A stretch of DNA of 31,312 nucleotides from positions 1,284,758 through 1,316,069 of the forward strand of contig KN832563.1 of NCBI GenBank assembly GCA_000827205.1, in the 5' to 3' direction. The translations under genes and the position numbers were made by a program. The notes beneath the pieces are model-generated. The model did not search any database. It had not been told where the DNA came from and saw only the letters and a program-made list of their open reading frames with translations. The stretch is from Plicaturopsis crispa FD-325 SS-3. Taxonomy: Eukaryota > Basidiomycota > Agaricomycetes > Amylocorticiales > Amylocorticiaceae. How positions within the stretch are numbered: position 1 is the stretch's first letter; each line of letters starts with the position of its first letter. Shown here piece after piece: positions 7,710 through 16,710 of this stretch.

Positions 7710-9426
7710 GACAAGGGAGGCGAATACATATGAAACGCTTTTAACAAGTTTATGGATAATGCAGGGATTGTGCGACAGCACACTGTGCGCAATCGACCGC
7801 AGCAGAACGGCGTCGCTGAGAATGCAAATTGCGTTCTGTCTGACAGGCTCACTGCAATGCTTGCGGAGTCAAATCTGCCGCTCAGTTTCTGGGCTGAAGG
7901 CTTGTACGCTTTGACGCACGTCTGGAATCGCTGCCCCACTGCTGCTGTCGAGGGCGCTGTGCCTTACACGCGCTGGTGCAATCGCAAACCCAGTGTTGAC
8001 CATCTCCGTGTTTGGGGCTGCACTGCTTATGTGCATGTGCAGCGCGATAAGTGCAAAGGCCTTGGATCGCATATGGAGAAATGCGTGTTCATTGGCTATC
8101 CGGATGGCTACAAGGGCTGGCGGTTTTATAACCCGACCACAAAGCGCATAGTCATCTCAGAACGAGCTGATTTCGACGAGCGCTATTTCCCTGGCCTTAA
8201 ACGTTCTGCAACGAACGCTCCGGTTCCCGCTGCTCCTGCACCTGCAGCTGCGCATCTGCCCGCCGTTGAGCGCGACGTGTTTGCGCCAGGGGGATGACTC
8301 AGATCGCAATGATGATCTTGATCCTGGTGCAGCGCCGTTGCCTCGTAATCCGGCCGTAGATGCGCCTCCTCCGCTCTCTCCCTCGCCGCCTCACTCTCCT
8401 GCTCCATCCAGTCCCACCATTAAAGCTGAATCGTCGCCTTCCACTTCGTTCCGTCCTACTACGCGTTCTGCACCGTCTGCGCCGCCTAGACCGGGTGCTG
8501 CACAAGCTGGTCCGTCTCGGGCCAAGCTAAAGCCGCCTGGTGAGTGGTGGCGCATCCCAGCTCCGAAATTAACGATTTCTACGCCTCCCAAGACTCCGGA
8601 ATGGACTATGCATCGCGATCCCACTCCACATTTCGATGAAGAGGAGCCTGATGAGCCTAACCAGCCTGAAGCGCCTCCTCTGACGACGAGCTCGAGCTTA
8701 TGGACGCCACTGCTGAAACCATTGACCCAAATCCGGGCTCGCAGATTCAGCATCCTGCGGACTTCACCGGTGACGATTCCTTGAACATGTTCGAGGTTGA
8801 TTTCGCTTCTGCAGAATTTTCAGCGCTCAAAGCCGGCTTGTACGTCCATCCGCGGTCCTACAAAGATGCTATGAAGCGTTCGGAAGCTGCGCAGTGGCAT
8901 GCTGCGTCTCTGGACGAGATGAAAGCGCACTGGGCCAACGGGACTTGGGAGATCGTCAAGCTGCCAGCTGGTGCAAAGGCGATTCCTTCTGGTTGGGTTT
9001 ACCTGATCAAGAAGCGCGCGGATGGCTCTATTGAGCGCTACAAGGGTCGTCTCGTCGCAAAGGCGTATGGTCAACGTCCTGGACTTGATTATATTGATCT
9101 GTACGCTTCTACCCTGCGCAACGCGTCCCTGAGGCTTGCTTTGTCACTTGCTGCAATTGAGGATCTGCACCTGCACTCCATGGATATCTCCACCGCGTTT
9201 CTGAATGCGACGCTGCAGGAGGAGATCTACATGCGCCAGCCCGAGGGTTTCCACCAAGGGGGTCCTGACGATGTGTGCCGCTTGCGCAAATCCATCTATG
9301 GGTTGAAGCAGGCGCCTCGCGAGTGGAACAAGAAGCTGCACGCGACGCTGGCTACCATGGGCTTCAAACGGCTTGAATCGGATCACAGCCTCTATGTCTA
9401 TCAACGAGGTGAAGTCCGCACTATCC
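7710..9426 (+). pseudogene. Copia C pol fragment: integrase C-terminal half and N-terminal half of reverse transcriptase
   Basis: The integrase continues with DKGGEY, then QQNGVAEN (catalytic Glu region), SFWAEGLYALTHVWNRCP and the C-terminal GCTAYVHV..FIGYPDGYKGWRFY segment. A Pro/Ser-rich linker leads to the Copia reverse transcriptase (RVT_2): HPRSYKDAM, EAAQWHAASLDEM, GWVYLIKKRADGSIERYKGR, LHSMDISTAFLNATLQEEIYM, RLRKSIYGLKQAPREWNKKL. It is broken by an in-frame TGA at 7731-7733, a stop and frame change near 8297 and a return to the first frame near 8690. It ends at 9426, just before the expected YVDD active site, where LTR B begins. The Asp of STAFLN is present, but the enzyme cannot function. 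Confidence 0.9.
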
Positions 9427-9580
9427 TGTCAGAATAGGGGAGATAGGGGCGCAGACACTGACACAAAAAGAGACTGGATTGACACAGATGAGAAGGAAAA
9501 GAGACAAGTACGCTACTGATGAGCTGGCGATGTTTGTATCTATTTGGTCCTTGTGGCACCTGAGCAAACCAACTCCAACA
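9427..9580 (-). repeat. 3' LTR of B
   Basis: 154 bp. The plus-strand reading is TGTCAGAATAG to CTCCAACA. It directly interrupts the reverse transcriptase frame of C. Confidence 0.88.
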
Positions 9581-9599
9581 CTCCCACCTGCGAAGGTGA
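9581..9599 (-). promoter_or_regulatory. Hairpin and polypurine tract of B
   Basis: CTCCCACCTGCGAAGGTGA beside the LTR keeps the CACCT/AGGTG stem, the 4-nt loop and the GGTGGGAG purine tract of family A, although the LTRs themselves have diverged. Confidence 0.6.
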
Positions 9600-9663
9600 C
9601 ACAAGAACTCCCACCTAACCAAAACCAAAACCCAAACCAACTCCCACCGAATCGAAGAAGACC

Positions 9664-10683
9664 TCAGATGAGGCGCAGCGCATTGACGTATGCCGAGTCA
9701 AAGTCAGGCGGTGAATCACGGCGACGATGGCTAGACTGGGCAAGACCGGCAGTCTCGGTGCGACGAGAACGACGAGGAGGAGGGGTAGGCGAGCGAGACC
9801 AAGAGGGGGAACGAGAACGAGAGTGATGAGCCTGATGAGCACGACCGGGACGGCGACTAGGAGAGCGAGAATGAGGAGGAGACGCATGAGACATCACCCA
9901 ATCCCTGATGTTGGCCGGCATATTGAACATGCAGCGTGCCGCACGATGGCCCTTGCGACCACAGCGATGACAGGCACCATCTGCGGTAGGGTCGCACCAG
10001 CGGACACCCTCAGCATCAATGGGCTCGGATGAGCGAGAGCCACCCTTCTCTTTGAAGCGAGCGGTATAGAGGGCAATCTCCTCCTCCTGCTGCTTGATGG
10101 TGATGCCGTCATCAGCAGAGTCAGAAGACGGATGGGGGGCAGACGAGTTGGAGGTGAGGAGCGCCTTCACTTGGGCAAGGGAAGGCTCAGTGGACTGGGC
10201 GAGGATAGTGGTGCGAAGGGTGGAGAAAGAGGAGTGGAGATTTATGAGGAGGACGTCCTTGAACTCGCCATCCTCAATTTTGCACCCAAGAGAGCACAAC
10301 TTTTCCTTCACAGCGGTCAGCGACTGGATGTAGAGTGCGATGGGAAGAGCCGGATTGTGAACGATACCGTAAAACTCCTTCCTCGCTGTCATTCGATGAC
10401 CCATCGTAGACCGCTCAAAGTGCTCCTGCAACGCCTTCCACGCATCAACAGCAGACTCCTTTCCGACCACCAAAAACTGCCACTCCTTGCCAACCTTCAT
10501 CCAGATATATGGCACCAAACCCGCATCCAAACCCACAGCCGTAGGCTTATCACCTTTGGTTATCCCACCAGCACCATTCGCCATCAAAAACATCTTCATC
10601 TCATCCTTCCACGTGAACCAGTTCTGGTCCGTAAGCGTTGGGACATTTGAGAGGATAGCGACAGAGCCGGATTGGATAGACAT
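9664..10683 (-). CDS. Gag protein of element B
   Basis: This Gag of 339 residues is homologous to that of A2 along its length (NWFTWKDEMKMFLMANGAGG, AVDAWKALQEHFERSTM, EFKDVLLINLHSSF). The zinc knuckle is CHRCGRKGHRAARC. The C-terminal tail is rich in Arg, Ser and Pro and ends VNALRLI. The frame is open to 10761, but MSIQSG at 10683 matches the start chosen in A2. It is intact by inspection. The element has no enzyme genes, so the role would be assembly of particles that borrow integrase and reverse transcriptase from an autonomous Copia element. Confidence 0.88.
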   Translation of the reverse strand: MSIQSGSVAILSNVPTLTDQNWFTWKDEMKMFLMANGAGGITKGDKPTAVGLDAGLVPYIWMKVGKEWQFLVVGKESAVDAWKALQEHFERSTMGHRMTARKEFYGIVHNPALPIALYIQSLTAVKEKLCSLGCKIEDGEFKDVLLINLHSSFSTLRTTILAQSTEPSLAQVKALLTSNSSAPHPSSDSADDGITIKQQEEEIALYTARFKEKGGSRSSEPIDAEGVRWCDPTADGACHRCGRKGHRAARCMFNMPANIRDWVMSHASPPHSRSPSRRPGRAHQAHHSRSRSPSWSRSPTPPPRRSRRTETAGLAQSSHRRRDSPPDFDSAYVNALRLI

Positions 10684-10824
10684 GATGATGGTTGATAGAG
10701 GGAGATCGAGGGGATAGAGCGCAAGAAATGAATAAGGACAGTTGTGATCAAGAGCGATCAACAGCGATCAGTGGAGATCTGAGAAGATCTAAGAAAAGCA
10801 GCGGTATATAGCGACTAGAAACAA

Positions 10825-10842
10825 GCACAAGGGCTCATAACC
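10825..10842 (-). promoter_or_regulatory. Primer binding site of B, half initiator tRNA type
   Basis: Minus-strand GGTTATGAGCCCTTGTGC directly follows the LTR. The first 12 bases are identical to the A2 site and complementary to the anticodon arm of initiator tRNA-Met. Confidence 0.75.
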
Positions 10843-10996
10843 TGTCAGAATAAGGGAGATGGGGGCGCGCACACAGACACAAAAAGAGACTGGATTGACA
10901 CAGATGAGGAGGAAAAGAGACAAGTACGCTACTGATGAGCTGGCAATGTTTGTATCTATTTGGTCCTTGTGGCACCTGAGCAAACCAACTCCAACA
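10843..10996 (-). repeat. 5' LTR of B
   Basis: 154 bp, about 95 percent identical by eye to 9427-9580, a larger difference than between the A2 LTRs. Confidence 0.88.
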
Positions 10997-11077
10997 GAGC
11001 AGGTGGCTGACATCTTCACACAGCCCCTGCCTCGTCAGAAATTCCAGTGGTGCAGAAAACAGCTCGGAGTCGAGTAG
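10997..11077 (+). pseudogene. Copia C pol, extreme C-terminus
   Basis: The frame EQVADIFTQPLPRQKF, ending QLGVE and a TAG at 11075-11077, is the conserved end of Copia RNase H. It shows that the reverse transcriptase active site and most of RNase H, probably about 1 kb, are missing between 9426 and 10997, where element B now sits. Confidence 0.88.
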
Positions 11078-11317
11078 GCTGTCTCGGACTTTCTCTGTGC
11101 GCATTTCCCTTCATTTCACCACGGGCACTTTCTATTACTATACTGCTTTCTATTCTGCACTTTACATTTCGCTCATGGGCACTTTCTAATCTCTCTTGAC
11201 TTGATTTGGTTTCTATCACGGACTTTTGGACGCTTTCCTGCTTTTCTGATTCCTTTGCTTTCATTCTGATTCGCATTTTTGCATTTTCGATTTGAAGACA
11301 CATCGGATTAGGGGGGG
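11078..11317 (+). other. 3' untranslated region and polypurine tract of Copia C
   Basis: A T-rich non-coding stretch follows the pol stop and ends in AGGGGGGG (11310-11317), a typical Copia polypurine tract. The 3' LTR should follow directly but is displaced by a solo family-A LTR. Confidence 0.65.
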
Positions 11318-11494
11318 TGTTGAGATCGGACACTGAGAGAGCAGCAGAGGGCACAGACACGGACACAGAACGAGCGATGATGATAGCAAGTGGTCAGAGC
11401 GAAATACAGGAGAGCGGAATATGTATCTCCGATGTATGCTACTGTTTGGTCTAGCAGCTCGGCCTCAGCCACCTGAGCACAACACACTCCAACA
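11318..11494 (-). repeat. Solo LTR of family A, TSD GGGGG
   Basis: One family-A LTR (177 bp, TGTTGAGATC to CTCCAACA on plus) without internal sequence, flanked by GGGGG at 11313-11317 and 11495-11499. It split the polypurine tract of C. Recombination between the two LTRs of a former full insertion is the usual origin. Confidence 0.85.
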
Positions 11495-11500
11495 GGGGGG

Positions 11501-11530
11501 TGTTACAGTCTGTGTTTGATACTTATCCTC
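11501..11530 (+). repeat. Start of the 3' LTR of Copia C
   Basis: TGTTACAGTCTGTG begins directly after the G-run. The sequence is cut after TCCTC (11526-11530) by element A3 and resumes at 13680. Confidence 0.6.
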
Positions 11531-11699
11531 TGTTAGAGTGTGTTGTGCTCAGGTGGCTGAGGCTGAGCTGCTGGACCAAACAGTAGCATACATCGGAGAT
11601 ACATAAGTCCGATCTCCTCTTACCATCTGCTATCATCATCACTCATTCTGTGTCTGTGTCTGTGCCCCTCTGCTGCTCTCTCAGTGTCCAATCTCAACA
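11531..11699 (+). repeat. 5' LTR of A3
   Basis: 169 bp, beginning TGTTAGAGTG and ending TCTCAACA. It lacks 10 bp present in the 3' copy. Confidence 0.88.
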
Positions 11700-11716
11700 G
11701 GTTATGAGCCTCCGTG
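11700..11716 (+). promoter_or_regulatory. Primer binding site of A3
   Basis: GGTTATGAGCCTCCGTG directly after the LTR is the same half initiator tRNA site as in A2 with one change. Confidence 0.7.
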
Positions 11717-11916
11717 CTTGATTACACCCAAAAGTCGCCACTACTCCGCCCTGATCCCCTCTGATCTTCACAGATCTGCTCCGATTTTGCTGATTTGCTT
11801 TGATCGCTGTTGATCGCGCCTGTCCCTATAGTTTTACCCTTCTCCTCGACGCTCTACCCCTCCGATCTACACCAATCTACCCTCGATCTATTCCAATCTT
11901 TCACTATTCCCCTGCA

Positions 11917-12515
11917 TTGTCTATTCAGACCGGTTCCAGCTCGTTGCTTGCTGCGATCCCTGCGCTCTCGGACACAAATTGGATCGTTTGGAAGAAGGGT
12001 ATGCGCATGTTCTTGCTCGCAAACAGTGCTGGGGGCGTGCTAGACGGCGTTGCCCCAAAGCAGGAGGGCTTGGATGGTACGCTCTTGCCCTTCATTTGGT
12101 CCAAGATCGCTCTGGAGTGGCAGTTTTTGGTGGAGGATGCTGTGGGTGCTGTGGCCACTTGGAAAGCGCTGCAAGCGCATTTCGAGAAGTCCACCATGTC
12201 TAATCGTCTTGCTGCGCGCCAGGCGCTGTACAGCGTCATCCATGATCCCCAGCAGCCGGTTTCGCTTTATGTGCAGTCCCTCACCGCTGCTCGCGCCAAG
12301 CTGGATGCTCTGGGCGTCAAAATCGATGATCAGGAGTTCAAGGACGTCCTGCTGATGCGCCTCGACGATTCCTTTGATTCCCTGCGCACCACTATCCTTG
12401 CTCAATCTCCTGAGCCCGATCTTGCACGCATTTTGTCTCTGCTCACCTCGTCTGCGCTCTCCGGGTTGTTTGCATCCGCGGTGAAGGGGGAGGAGTCTGA
12501 GACTGCGCTCTACAG
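11917..12515 (+). pseudogene. Gag of A3, truncated and without its ATG
   Basis: The sequence matches A2 Gag from SIQTGSSSLLAAIPALSD through the helical region to EESETALYS, then is cut by LTR B. The codon at the chosen family start is TTG instead of ATG. The frame is open upstream to an ATG at 11800, so an N-terminally extended product is conceivable. The zinc knuckle is lost or hidden. Confidence 0.85.
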
Positions 12516-12628
12516 TGTTGGAGTTGGTTTGCTCAGGTGCCACAAGGACCAAATAGATACAAACAGTGCCAGCTCATCAGTAGCATACTTGTCTCTTTTC
12601 CCCCTCATCTGTGTCAATCCAGTCTCTT
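12516..12628 (+). repeat. LTR of a second family-B element, running into the gap
   Basis: Begins TGTTGGAGTTGGTTTGC and matches the reverse complement of the LTRs at 9427 and 10843. It interrupts gag of A3. The rest is not assembled. Confidence 0.85.
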
Positions 12629-13489
12629 NNNNNNNNNNNNNNNNNNNNNNNNNNNNNNNNNNNNNNNNNNNNNNNNNNNNNNNNNNNNNNNNNNNNNNNN
12701 NNNNNNNNNNNNNNNNNNNNNNNNNNNNNNNNNNNNNNNNNNNNNNNNNNNNNNNNNNNNNNNNNNNNNNNNNNNNNNNNNNNNNNNNNNNNNNNNNNNN
12801 NNNNNNNNNNNNNNNNNNNNNNNNNNNNNNNNNNNNNNNNNNNNNNNNNNNNNNNNNNNNNNNNNNNNNNNNNNNNNNNNNNNNNNNNNNNNNNNNNNNN
12901 NNNNNNNNNNNNNNNNNNNNNNNNNNNNNNNNNNNNNNNNNNNNNNNNNNNNNNNNNNNNNNNNNNNNNNNNNNNNNNNNNNNNNNNNNNNNNNNNNNNN
13001 NNNNNNNNNNNNNNNNNNNNNNNNNNNNNNNNNNNNNNNNNNNNNNNNNNNNNNNNNNNNNNNNNNNNNNNNNNNNNNNNNNNNNNNNNNNNNNNNNNNN
13101 NNNNNNNNNNNNNNNNNNNNNNNNNNNNNNNNNNNNNNNNNNNNNNNNNNNNNNNNNNNNNNNNNNNNNNNNNNNNNNNNNNNNNNNNNNNNNNNNNNNN
13201 NNNNNNNNNNNNNNNNNNNNNNNNNNNNNNNNNNNNNNNNNNNNNNNNNNNNNNNNNNNNNNNNNNNNNNNNNNNNNNNNNNNNNNNNNNNNNNNNNNNN
13301 NNNNNNNNNNNNNNNNNNNNNNNNNNNNNNNNNNNNNNNNNNNNNNNNNNNNNNNNNNNNNNNNNNNNNNNNNNNNNNNNNNNNNNNNNNNNNNNNNNNN
13401 NNNNNNNNNNNNNNNNNNNNNNNNNNNNNNNNNNNNNNNNNNNNNNNNNNNNNNNNNNNNNNNNNNNNNNNNNNNNNNNNNNNNNNNNN
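12629..13489. other. Assembly gap (Ns)
   Basis: 861 unknown bases. The flanks (LTR B on the left, the end of A3 on the right) imply the gap holds the rest of the B insertion and the end of A3 gag. Its real size is unknown. Confidence 0.99.
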
Positions 13490-13495
13490 TGGGAG

Positions 13496-13674
13496 TGTTG
13501 GAGTGTGTTGTGCTCAGGTGGCTGAGGCTGAGCTGCTGGACCAAACAGTAGCATACATTGGAGATACATAAGTCCGATCTCTTGTATTCCACTCTTACCA
13601 TCTGCTATCATCATCACTCATTCTGAGTCTGTGTCTGTGCCCCTCTGCTGCTCTCTCAGTGTCCAATCTCAACA
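13496..13674 (+). repeat. 3' LTR of A3
   Basis: 179 bp, TGTTGGAGTG to TCTCAACA, followed by the TCCTC duplication. Confidence 0.88.
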
Positions 13675-13679
13675 TCCTC

Positions 13680-13940
13680 GAGTCTTCTCTTTCTTTGTTT
13701 ACCTCGCTTTGGCTGGACAGGCCAGCCACTCTGTCCGGTTTCCGCTCCGCTCTATTTGTTTCTGTTTGTACCTTACTTTACAAAAGCGGAGTCCGAAGTT
13801 CTCACTCTCTTCAGTGACTTACTTCGGACTCCAGGTTAGTGTTTAGCCATATCTCAATATATAGTGACTTACTTCGGACTCCAGCTGTCTGATACTATAA
13901 GTTATCTCATCCAGCAAGTGTCTAGTCCGTTCTGGTGCAG
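13680..13940 (+). repeat. Remainder of the Copia C 3' LTR with a hairpin; end not resolved
   Basis: The sequence continues the LTR interrupted at 11530. It holds GGAGTCCGAAGT (13788-13799) paired with ACTTCGGACTCC (13821-13832), and a second direct copy of GTGACTTACTTCGGACTCC ending at 13882. I cannot fix the LTR end because no 5' LTR is available for comparison. Confidence 0.45.
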
Positions 13941-13941
13941 T

Positions 13942-14151
13942 TCACACTGCAATAGATAACTCGACAGCAATGTCTCCATCATCTACATCACCATCGTATT
14001 CTCCGAGAAGCTGGGCCTCTAAGGCTGCCTCGGCCTCCTTGAGTTTGGATTCTGACTTTTGTAATGCTAAGATCTTCTCCACGGCTATCTTCCCTTTATT
14101 TTTCACACTATTCAGTGACTTAAGGACATTCAATGTGCTCACCCAGTGCAA
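13942..14151 (-). pseudogene. Coiled-coil fragment, possibly a detached 3' exon
   Basis: About 68 codons with a heptad-like pattern rich in Lys, Glu, Ala and Leu (KIAVEKILALQKSESKLK) and an acidic tail (EYDGDVDDGDIAVE). There is no ATG and no clear splice acceptor. It lies downstream of the minus-strand gene at 15349-16503, which also ends in a coiled coil and has a GTATGC donor-like sequence near its stop. It may therefore be a last exon separated by the tandem arrays, but this is a guess. Confidence 0.4.
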
Positions 14152-14337
14152 ATTAAGGGTGTTTCAATATGCTTATCCACAGCTGGGCCGAGTTTTTTCG
14201 GCACATTCAATGTGGTGGGCCGATTACATTCAATGTACTCGGCCCAGTTCTTATAGTAATAGCGGAATAGCCAGTCAGTTGTATAGCAATCAGTAACCTT
14301 TGATCTCCCACTAAAACACCTAGGCCATATATATTTT
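14152..14337. other. AT-rich spacer with degenerate copies of the next repeat
   Basis: Scattered motifs such as TTCAATGTACTCGGCCCA and TTCAATGTGGTGGGCC resemble the 43-bp unit that follows. No gene is seen. Confidence 0.5.
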
Positions 14338-14635
14338 GGGCCCTTTCAATGTGTTCGGCCGAGTGTGAGATGCCAACCTAGGGCTCTTTCAATGGGTTTG
14401 GCCGAGTTTCAGATCCCAACCTAGGGCTCTTTCAATGGGTTCGGCCCAATTTTCGGCTAGCTAGGGCTCTTTCAATGTCTTCGGCCCAATTTTTGGCACC
14501 TACCTAGGGCTCTTTCAATGTCTTTGGCCGAGTTTCAGATCCCAACCTAGGGCTCTTTCAATGTATTCGGCCCAATTTTTCGTGCCATACCAGAGCCTTT
14601 TTAATGTATTCGGCCCAACCTCCGGCATTCCCTTT
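14338..14635. repeat. Tandem array, period about 43 bp, seven units
   Basis: Units start near 14338, 14381, 14424, 14464, 14507, 14550 and 14592. The core is GGGCTCTTTCAATG, then TNTTCGGCC and a variable tail. Units are diverged and directly adjoin each other, with no unique spacers. Confidence 0.85.
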
Positions 14636-14721
14636 TGAGGACCCCCAGAAATGACACCTCACATATCCATGCCCATATATCCCATAGTGCAAATGGTCTC
14701 CCACATCGATTGGGTCTCAAT

Positions 14722-15190
14722 GGCCGATATATTTTCAATCACCGAAATATTTGCCGTTGCCGAAATATTCCCAATCCCCGACATATTTTCCGTCGCCGAA
14801 AGATTACCAATACCCGACATTTTCTCCGTCGCCGAGATATTCCCAATCGCCGAAGTATTCCCCATCGCCGAAATGTCTGCCGTCGCCAAACTTTTCAATT
14901 CCCAAAATATTGTCAATCCCCGAGCCATTTCCAATTCCCAATCACCAATGCAAATGTAATCACCAATATAAACTCAATCGCAAACCTAGTGCCAGTTCCC
15001 GAAATATTCTTTGTCGCCGAACGGTTCTCCGTCGCCGACCTTTTTGTCGTCGCCGAAGTATTGTCTGTTGCCAAAATATTCCCCGTCGCCGACATGTTCT
15101 CCATTCCCGAAGTATACTCAATCCCCGAAATAGTCCCATCACCCAAGTATTCGCTATCGCCAAAGTCTTCCCTGTTGCCAGTCCAATCAT
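14722..15190. repeat. 18-bp minisatellite in two blocks
   Basis: The repeated unit is like GCCGAAATATTCCCAATC, in blocks about 14722-14930 and 14997-15190 with a degenerate stretch between. Because 18 is a multiple of three, several frames stay open and give hexapeptide repeats (for example AEIFPI on plus, GNISAT on minus). I see no start context or splice pattern that would make it a gene. Confidence 0.8.
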
Positions 15191-15348
15191 AATCCCCGGC
15201 GCAGGCTCAATGAAATGCAGCATTCCCGCAACATTCTCAATCTCCGCCGAAGCATATTTCAATCCTTACTACGATTATCAATGTCGCCGAAATGTCGCCA
15301 ATAATCAACAATCAATGTTTGCAAAAACTTGAAGAGTACATGGGCCCA

Positions 15349-16503
15349 TCAAATGCATACAGAGTGCCGTTGCAAGTCCAGGTGTGTCAGCCTCCTCAGT
15401 TTCCGTCCGACCTCCTGGTCGTTCCTCCTCTGCAAATCCAATTCCTTCAATTCCTCCAACTCAACCTTCAATTTGGCTACCATGCCATCTCTTGCCTCAA
15501 CAAGAGCGACGTGGTGCCCTTCCGCTGCATCGTCGAAGTCGGGCACTATCCGAGCAATCACATTGTTTGCGGCCCACACCGTTGTGTTCACGTACTTATC
15601 GAGTTTGTCGTGAAACTTGGTGTGATACTAGCCGTATCTCGTCAGCTGATGTCCTAGCAACAAGTACTATCACATACCTCCTCCATGGTTGCCATCTCGG
15701 ATTTTTCCGATTTTTTGGACATGGCACCTACTTCCAAGGACACATCACCTACCGAGCCGCCGTTGTCTGTGTCAGCCTCCGTAGTTGTATCTGGCGCCAT
15801 CTGGTCAGATCCATCCCATGCCCACTGTAAAACATTGAGTATGGCACGATGTGAAGTAACGCAGACGTACGAGTGCCTTGTCATCCACATCCATGTCCTC
15901 CTCCTCATCACTATGTTGTCCCTCCGACGCCAAATCACTGACCCGCCCGACCGACTTCACGGCGAGCAATTTACTAAACCGAACCTGGGTAGGCGGCGGA
16001 GACTTGTTTTTTTGGGTGCCCCGCGGCCTTGTCAATTTGTCGTCGGCGCCTTCTTTCTCCGGTATGGAGCCATGAACACCTGCACTCATGAAAAGAGGAT
16101 GCACAAATGGTTTTGAAGGGTCGGCCGAAAGATCATGCGGTGCCGACGGACCAACGGCAGTTGCAGGTCCGAAAATTGGATTCACGAACGCCACCGATGT
16201 GTCAACGGGAGGGCGGCCCGCAGATTGACCACCCTCAGATGTGTTTGGCTGGTGTTGCGACGGTGCGGTCACCGGCACCGTGCCAAGATGCAAAAAAGCA
16301 GGGTGAACATATGGAGATGTTGCATTCACTGTAATGCCATGCAAGGTTAACAAGCCAGAAATATAATGACCATTGTCGCACTTGCCGTCCTCAGATCCAT
16401 TCGATGCATGCGCCGTCCCCGACATCGTTTTCCCTGCCAAAGTTAGATCAGAGGTGGAGCATGCGCAGGACAACTCACTATGAAGTTTGCGTTCTTTTGG
16501 CAT
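15349..16503 (-). CDS. Hypothetical protein, four exons, coiled-coil C-terminus
   Basis: Function not recognised. Inferred exons 16503-16479, 16433-15871, 15824-15678 and 15627-15349, with introns of 45, 46 and 50 nt, join in frame to 337 codons plus stop. The start MPKERKLH is chosen because a GTGAGT..CTAAC..CAG intron follows it; MSGTAHASNG in exon 2 is an alternative start. The N-terminal part is low complexity with repeated VHPAFLH/VNPIF/VHPLF phrases. The middle is basic, then acidic (SDEEEDMDVDDK). The C-terminal exon is helical (LKVELEELKELDLQRRN), probably a coiled coil. A GTATGC donor-like site lies just before the stop, so further exons are possible. It is divergent from the gene at 16711 with 207 bp between starts. 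Confidence 0.6.
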
Positions 16504-16710
16504 GGTAAAGTCGGTGGAAAGGAACAGGAACAGCTATTGCAACAAGGTCAAAGTTCAATTTCGATGTTCCGCAGCGGCTTTGATCTCCCGATCGCGGCAA
16601 AGGTTTGGCTCCTTTTTCGGGCTTTACGTCAACGGCACACTACAAAACCGCGCGCTGTCAACGGCAACATTTCCCATCTTCTACTTCAACCACCACCATC
16701 TCAACTAGCC
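16504..16710. promoter_or_regulatory. Shared divergent promoter region
   Basis: The 207 bp between two divergent start codons has a pyrimidine-rich leader (CTTCAACCACCACCATCTC) directly before the ATG at 16711, as is common in fungal genes. No clear TATA box is seen. Confidence 0.4.

Larger units (their letters stand above)
9427..10996 (-). mobile_element. Gag-only Copia-like element B, lacking matching TSDs
   Basis: This element lies on the minus strand: 5' LTR 10843-10996, primer site 10825-10842, gag 9664-10683, G/T-rich 3' region with hairpin and polypurine tract, 3' LTR 9427-9580. The layout equals family A, and the LTR starts with the same TGTTGGAGT but otherwise differs (154 bp, ending CTGACA). 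The flanks do not match (TATCC at 9422-9426 against GAGCA at 10997-11001), and the Copia C reading frame on the two sides is separated by a missing reverse transcriptase/RNase H stretch. The LTRs differ at about seven positions by eye. These facts suggest recombination between two B copies. Confidence 0.88.
11531..13674 (+). mobile_element. Gag-only Copia-like element A3, TSD TCCTC, with nested B and gap
   Basis: Family-A element in plus orientation: 5' LTR 11531-11699, primer site 11700-11716, gag from 11917, 3' LTR 13496-13674 preceded by the purine tract GGGAG. TCCTC at 11526-11530 and 13675-13679 is a perfect 5-bp duplication. Gag is interrupted at 12516 by a family-B LTR, and the rest is hidden by the gap. 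The two LTRs differ by three substitutions and a 10-bp deletion in the 5' copy by eye. Confidence 0.88.
4988..13940 (+). mobile_element. Remains of a larger Copia element C, host of nested insertions
   Basis: C is a degraded autonomous-type Copia element in plus orientation, right boundary approximate. Its pieces are integrase 4988-5098, integrase to reverse transcriptase 7710-9426, the end of RNase H 10997-11077, a 3' untranslated region with polypurine tract to 11317, and a 3' LTR starting TGTTACAGTC at 11501 that resumes at 13680. Gag, protease and the 5' LTR are missing. Insertions X, B, a solo A LTR and A3 lie inside it. Confidence 0.75.

Noticed and set aside
8700-9437. Functional reverse transcriptase
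   Set aside because: It ends before the YVDD motif, the upstream frame is broken twice, and the C-terminal half is deleted.
11800-13551. Long open frames running through the N gap on both strands
   Set aside because: Ns are translated as unknown residues; the frames join unrelated LTR and gag sequence.
14338-14635. CRISPR-like array
   Set aside because: Units directly adjoin with diverged bodies and no unique spacers, and the genome is eukaryotic.
14635-15332. Overlapping frames of 90-190 codons over the 18-bp array
   Set aside because: A period divisible by three keeps any stop-free frame open; no start context or domain.
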